Origin: Eupeodes corollae
Taxonomy: Eukaryota; Arthropoda; Insecta; Diptera; Syrphidae
Direction of reading: 5' to 3'
DNA length: 64,000 bases
Assembly (NCBI RefSeq): GCF_945859685.1
Contig: NC_079148.1
Span: 992,001 to 1,056,000, forward strand
This document shows positions 58,954 to 64,000 of this stretch, piece after piece. The translations under genes were made by a program, and so were the position numbers. The first letter of the stretch is position 1. Every line of letters begins with the position of its first letter. The notes beneath the pieces were generated by a model, which saw only the letters and a program-made list of their open reading frames with translations, was not told the origin of the DNA and searched no databases.

Positions 58954-60211
58954 TACCCAACACACAACACCCTCGTTTCATCTTAGGGGTGGTCCTTTGG
59001 CTTTGGTGCTTTGGTCTTTCAATTGAAATCAGACATGCCTAATTAGAGGGAATATTCCGTTAGTCGCTCACTTCAATTAACGCATTCTCTGCGAAAACCG
59101 GCAAGCGAATAATTTCCATTAAATGCAGCCCTCTATTTCTATATATGTACGAGTGGAATAAGTACGGTACGGCATGGCACATAGAGACGGCATCAAATCG
59201 AACTCACCGATTCCGGGGAATTGTCTTTAATAAATGAATAGAAAAAGAATTCCATTGTAGTCGCATTTATACTGACTTGGCTTCCTTCTCTCATCTCGAA
59301 CAGAACAGAGATGAAACACACACTAGAATCCAGGACCGAACAGAACCCAAAGCTGAACCCGAACCAGAGAAGACCTAACCCCAATCTCAATTCCAATTCC
59401 AATCCCAAGTCCCAACTCAGAACCAAAGTCGTACGTATACCATATGACTATGTATGTTGTAGGGAGGTAAATTTTATACAATCCCTTGTTTTTTTTAAGC
59501 TTATAGTCTGAGGGACTGGTATGGTCTGGGCAAAGCGGCATATAGCGGCGGCATCATAGCCCGACCGACCGACCAACCGAACGACCGTGTTAGTTCAATG
59601 TGCTATTTTAGTTCGGTAACTCAGAACCAGTGGCACGGTGGTGCTATTATATTATTTCACTTGGTGTTCTTGATGGTCTCTCTGTGAAAAAAACGCTTCT
59701 TTTTGCCAAAAGTGCATTCCGTTGGATTCTATACGAGTTACTTTTTTGTTGTTATGTGGCTTTTTTTCAAAACCACTGTTGCCAGGTTGGTTTGAGGTTT
59801 AAAGAACTTTTCATTTGCTTATAATTCCAAGCTATTTTTAATAACAATAACTGCCTCAAAATTCTCAAAACTCTTATAGTTTGAAGCCTTGCAGTTACCA
59901 TCTCAAAGTATGAAGACCTTGAAACTAAATTATTTGAAGTGTTTTTTTTTCAAAATTCAGCGACTTTTTGATCTATCTTGCTTCTTTTTCGAGTTTGTAA
60001 AAAATTAAGAGAGATTGACTTTAATGCGGTATTATTTAAAAAAATTGATCTCTTTGAAAAATGAGGTCTCCCAAATTTATATACAGCTAATGTGCCTTAT
60101 CTCCTATTTCTGTTGGTATCAAACAACTGTCAAAATTAGTTAAAGTATTTTCAATTCAAAAAACTTACAAGCTACTCAATCCTTTTATGTTGAATTATCT
60201 ACCAAGGCTTA

Positions 60212-61150
60212 ATATGTCTTTTGTTAGAAGATCTGTTTTTAGATTAAGTTGAATCTACAAAACTTATCGTATTTTTTAAGTTGTTGTTATAAAATTTAAG
60301 CATTTTTAGTAAAATCAGGATCAATAGTGTTTGAAAATTCATAGTTCTTGAAAAAAACAATGCAAAGAAATCCAACTGAGGAGAACTTCGGTACTGCATT
60401 ATTTCTAGTTTTGTTTCTCTCACGATATTTCAATTTTTCCGTAACTAAGCTTTCCATTTCAGCTTTTTTTCTAATTTATAAAATGTTTTGTTTGAGAAGC
60501 TCTGTTCTCACAATAAGTTGATTCTACAAACCTTTACTGAACAACGAACAATTTCGACCGAAATATTGTTAGGAGAATAGTATCAAAATAGCTAACAATT
60601 CATTAATTATTTACCAGTTTACCAGATATTTTAAGTTCTTTAAATCCTCTCTTTGAAAACTGTAACAGCTATCTGAACACCCCTAAGCATTGACAGTTCG
60701 GTGAAAAAAAATAAACAAAGGAAACAAACCTTACTTAGGGGGAAAAGCGGATGACATTTTATGTTCAAATTCTTTGCTTTTATACAATTCTCAATATTGG
60801 CTACGATATTACCTTCTTAAGCTTAGCTTTCCATTTCAGCATATTTTTACAATATTATGTATTTTTTTGTTAGCTCCGTATGTAACATAAGTTGAATCTA
60901 CAAAATTTTACTTCAAAACAATTATGAACAATTTAAAAAAAAATATATAACCTAGCATTTTATTATTTACTACTTTGTAAATGTTTAGCAATTTACTAGC
61001 AAATGCAAATTTGAATCGTTCTACTAATGTATTAAACACCAATTATCTTTTTTAAAAACGATGAATCTGAACACGCCTAAATAGTGACAGTTCGTGAAAA
61101 GGAAAAACAAAGCAAACAAACCCTAATTTGGCGAACAGACCTTTTAATTT
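60212..61150 (+). repeat. Decayed tandem array with 270-400 bp units
   Basis: AAGTTGAATCTACAAAA-type anchors occur at 60246, 60515 and 60889. CTTTCCATTTCAGC occurs near 60449 and 60827. TCTGAACACCCCTAAGCATT with GACAGTTCGGTGAAAA at about 60673-60709 matches TCTGAACACGCCTAAATAGT with GACAGTTCGTGAAAA at about 61076-61110. Anchors keep the same order. No coding capacity or element ends were found. Confidence 0.55.
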
Positions 61151-64000
61151 TAAGTGTCAAAAAGTCAATTGGTTTTTTGTTTGTAAAATTTAAAGTAGTC
61201 ATTTTGTGATTTAACTTTATCATTTAACAATTTTCGATTTGTTTGACTAATAATTCATGTTTTTGAAAAACTAGTGTTGCCGTAAAAGACTTGTTTTAAA
61301 AAATTTCAATACTATGGACGTAATGGTAGTAAATGTTTTTTAAAGCTAAAATTACTAAATTTGAACATTTATCATATTCCACTCACGAAATCAAATTATT
61401 GTTAAGCTCTATTTGTTTCTGTTGAGTATTATCTATAAACGAGTCTCTACGAGTCTTTCTTAAACGCTTTAATGGTGATATACGTTTTGAAAGCCGAAGA
61501 TTGTTTCTAATCTTGTTGGTCAAAGATATCAAGTTCCTTAAGAGTATAAAAACTCATTATCATTTCACATCATTTTAGACCCAAAAATATCTATCTAAAT
61601 AAATAAAACATGGGGTTTCTTCGTCTAATGACTAAATGTACTTGTGTTAAAATGTTCCTAGATATATCTATCTACAAGTCATGAGCATCTAAGAATATTA
61701 TAAGACCCAAAACCTTGCCAGGTTAGGCCATACAACGCCGCCTAAGGGTTTGATTGATTCCTAAAAGGCACCCTTCCATTTGTACTGAAGGAAGGATAAG
61801 ATTGAAGGACGTGTACAAGCGTATACGAAAGTATAAGCTATGGAGGGAGCTATGGAGGATGAAAGCCCATTTAATTTTTTTGGGTTCATAGTGTTTCATT
61901 TTCAAGAATCCCAAAAGTTTATGATCCTGCTTTTCGGCCATTTAGGTTTTTTTTGTAGCTTTTTCTTATAAACTTATAGAAACCCTTAACGATGTCAGGA
62001 TGACCTGTTTTCAGTGCTTTGAATTATTTAATACAATTACTATTTCAGTAGAGGAAAATGCACTACCCTCACTTTTCTTTAAACTTTCCAATGGTTGGCA
62101 ATACTTCTCTATGGGGGTTTGTTCGTAGATATAGTTTCCGATATATAAACTTTCAAGCAGATACACTCGTAGTTTTGCAGATACTACATCGCCATCACCA
62201 TTGATGCCCCTGCTACCGCCCCCTAAGTCGCGTAGTCGGTCGTAGAGTCGCCGCCAATAATGTGTCGAACCCAAGCGAACCGAACCGAACCAAACTGAAC
62301 CGTTTCAGAATAAAATTTGTAGACGCAAAACACTGTAGTATATTCATGTTATTGATGGAAAAGTTTCCAGTTGAAAAGAGTGAGAAGAGGGTGGCTTACA
62401 TAATGCATTCAATGCTATTAGAGATACCACTAGATTCGAATCTCTTAACAACCGTATTTTTTCTCATTTTATAGCAAACATTTCTCTGTTTTCTTTATTT
62501 CTTTATTTTTCTGTGTGCTTTTTGATTGTGTAATTCTGACTAGCGTCGTCGTTGGTCGTTGTTCGACGTTGTTCAAAGTTGTTGTTGTTGTCGTCGTAGC
62601 CACCATCATCCATCGATGTTCGAGGGTTGTTTTGACAAAAGTTTTATGGCGAACGTTTCATAATATTTTGTTTAACCTCTTTCCTCTTTCGCATCCTACA
62701 TACATACATACTCCTCGTATAGAAGTTAAGGAAAAGTAGGTGGGTATAGCTATTGGGCTTATTTTCTTCTATCAACCCCCTCAATAGTTGGAATAAATAA
62801 ATCGAACGATATAGAAATTCTCTTCTGCCCACACCTCATTCAGGTCTTTTGCTGTTTCTGTATCTTGGCCATCATCACCATCACTCTCAACCTCACTCTC
62901 ACCATCACAGGAAAAAGCTACCCCCAATTGAAACATCCGAACAAGAGTATCCATAGAAATAGGGTAAATGATTGAATGAATGACACAAAGGGATGAACGG
63001 ATGACTCATAACATAACATTATGTCGCTGTCAATATAATACTAGATGTGGGGGTGGATTGGATATGGCGTTTTGGTTGACACAAAACGAACGCTATAAAT
63101 GAAGCCCCTTTTATTTTTCAACGAGGACGGGAATGAAGAATGAGAACGAGAAAATGAAATAACAAAATTTAAACAACGAACACCAACCAACAAAACAAGC
63201 GAAAATTTCCCAAATAAATCGTCAGGCTTTATAAAACTTTATGACTTCTCGGTGGGAGATTTTTTGTTTTGCTGAATTGTGTGTGTGCCCCATTTTCCCA
63301 TCACCTATTGCCCATAATACCTACAAGTTGCGATTTGTGAGTGGGAGGAAAGTTGGTTCGGTTGCATATGAACTTATAGGTTTTATAGGCTATGTAAGCT
63401 TCTAGAGTTGATATATCCAAATAACAAATAACAAATTGTGTGCTTTATTTGTCAGGTATCACGTGGTTTGTCTCATTACCTTTGTTATAAAATTATGGCT
63501 TAGATTACGATATATACCTATATAAATATATTTGGTTCCAGATGCCTTCGTTCAATTCAATCCAATCGAATTCAATCCATCGAAATGTCAAAGCCATAAA
63601 ACGAAAGAACAAACGAACGAATGAAAAAGCAAACGAAAAGGCAAACGAAAACGAATAATATCAATAAAAACGTATCGATAACAGCGAGAGAAAATTACTA
63701 TTCGGATCGGGTCGTCGCGCCACTAATGACGCGAGGACGTAACCGCCTCCAACTCCAACCGATATATTCCTTGTAGCCGTATTGTCATAGCCTCATAGCA
63801 TACAAAAATAAAAAGGGGTTGTATATTGGATGGCTATGTGACCAACTAAATCCGATTATAGCCAAAATAATGTTTAACGAAGAAAGAACCAAAACGGAAA
63901 GAGAGAGAGAGAGTGAGTGAAAGGGGTGAGGTAGGGAGAGAGGGGGATTACAAAATAGAAATTACGGCCGGATCAGGTGTTTAAGCATTTTATTGCGTAT
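61151..64000. other. Gene-less right end with GC-richer islands
   Basis: The patch at 62150-62730 contains GTTGTTGTTGTTGTCGTCGT and CGAACCGAACCGAACC-like runs. The patch at 63540-63790 contains AACGAACGAA-type runs and GGATCGGGTCGTCGCGCCAC at 63705-63724. GA repeats lie at 63901-63913. No frame has a recognised domain. A promoter or enhancer role is possible but unproven. Confidence 0.4.

Larger units (their letters stand above)
53871..59939. other. Gene-less stretch; GC-richer patch at 54.1-54.8 kb and a candidate microexon at 58.04 kb
   Basis: The 54.1-54.8 kb patch has GGTC runs (54629-54652) and GATGATGATGATTGTGATGG at 54488-54507. GAT repeats lie at 55176-55194, an A run at 58937-58953, and CCAATTCCAATTCCAATCCC at about 59387-59406. 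No frame has a recognised domain. Confidence 0.45.

Overview
The window is AT-rich, gene-poor eukaryotic DNA that looks like intergenic or long-intron sequence from a higher fly (Diptera). The evidence is the collection of decayed fly-type mobile elements (Tc1/mariner transposases, jockey-like and RNase H-bearing non-LTR retrotransposons, a tRNA-derived SINE), abundant CAA/CAG, GAT and CGA triplet runs, and the lack of any operon, ribosome binding site or dense coding. I could not recognise one conserved host protein-coding exon. Every open frame with a recognisable family belongs to a mobile element. The species and the flanking gene are unknown to me.

Layout. 0.1-1.3 kb: 3' end of an endonuclease/reverse-transcriptase LINE abutting a deleted mariner-like transposase, both on the minus strand. 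4.9-6.3 kb: a SINE copy with target-site duplication next to a second mariner-like transposase remnant. 7.9-8.7 kb: an old three-unit tandem repeat. 11.2-12.15 kb: a well-preserved 5'-truncated LINE with an intact RNase H reading frame and a perfect 13-bp target-site duplication. 15.4-16.1 kb: a weak Tc1-like remnant. 17.37-18.98 kb: a nearly complete Tc1-like transposon with about 172-bp terminal inverted repeats, broken by a nested SINE. 20.6-21.6 and about 38.97-39.5 kb: decayed tandem arrays that share a unit family. 25.7-26.7 kb: a truncated SINE and a decayed jockey-like reverse transcriptase. 29.8-30.3 kb: a mariner remnant. 35.7-36.5 kb: a tandem array whose unit carries a reverse-transcriptase-like motif, followed by a similar motif on the other strand. 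41.05-41.72 kb: six spaced copies of the palindrome TGACAGCTGTCA. 47.09-47.86 kb: a repeat with inverted ends and a tandem core. 49.5-49.9 kb: a full-length SINE in reverse. 52.5-53.9 and about 60.2-61.15 kb: further decayed tandem arrays. The remainder is AT-rich sequence with a few GC-richer islands (about 22.9-24.4, 42.2-42.9, 45.5-46.6, 51.2-51.4, 54.1-54.8, 62.1-62.7 and 63.6-63.8 kb) that could be regulatory DNA or non-coding exons.

The most informative system is a SINE/LINE pair visible inside the window. Three SINE copies have a tRNA-like head with A and B boxes and 14-15 bp target-site duplications. Their 3' ends closely match the 3' end of the LINE fragment at the left edge. This fits a SINE that borrows the LINE machinery by tail mimicry. 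The second theme is a large number of independent, decayed tandem arrays with 105-400 bp periods.
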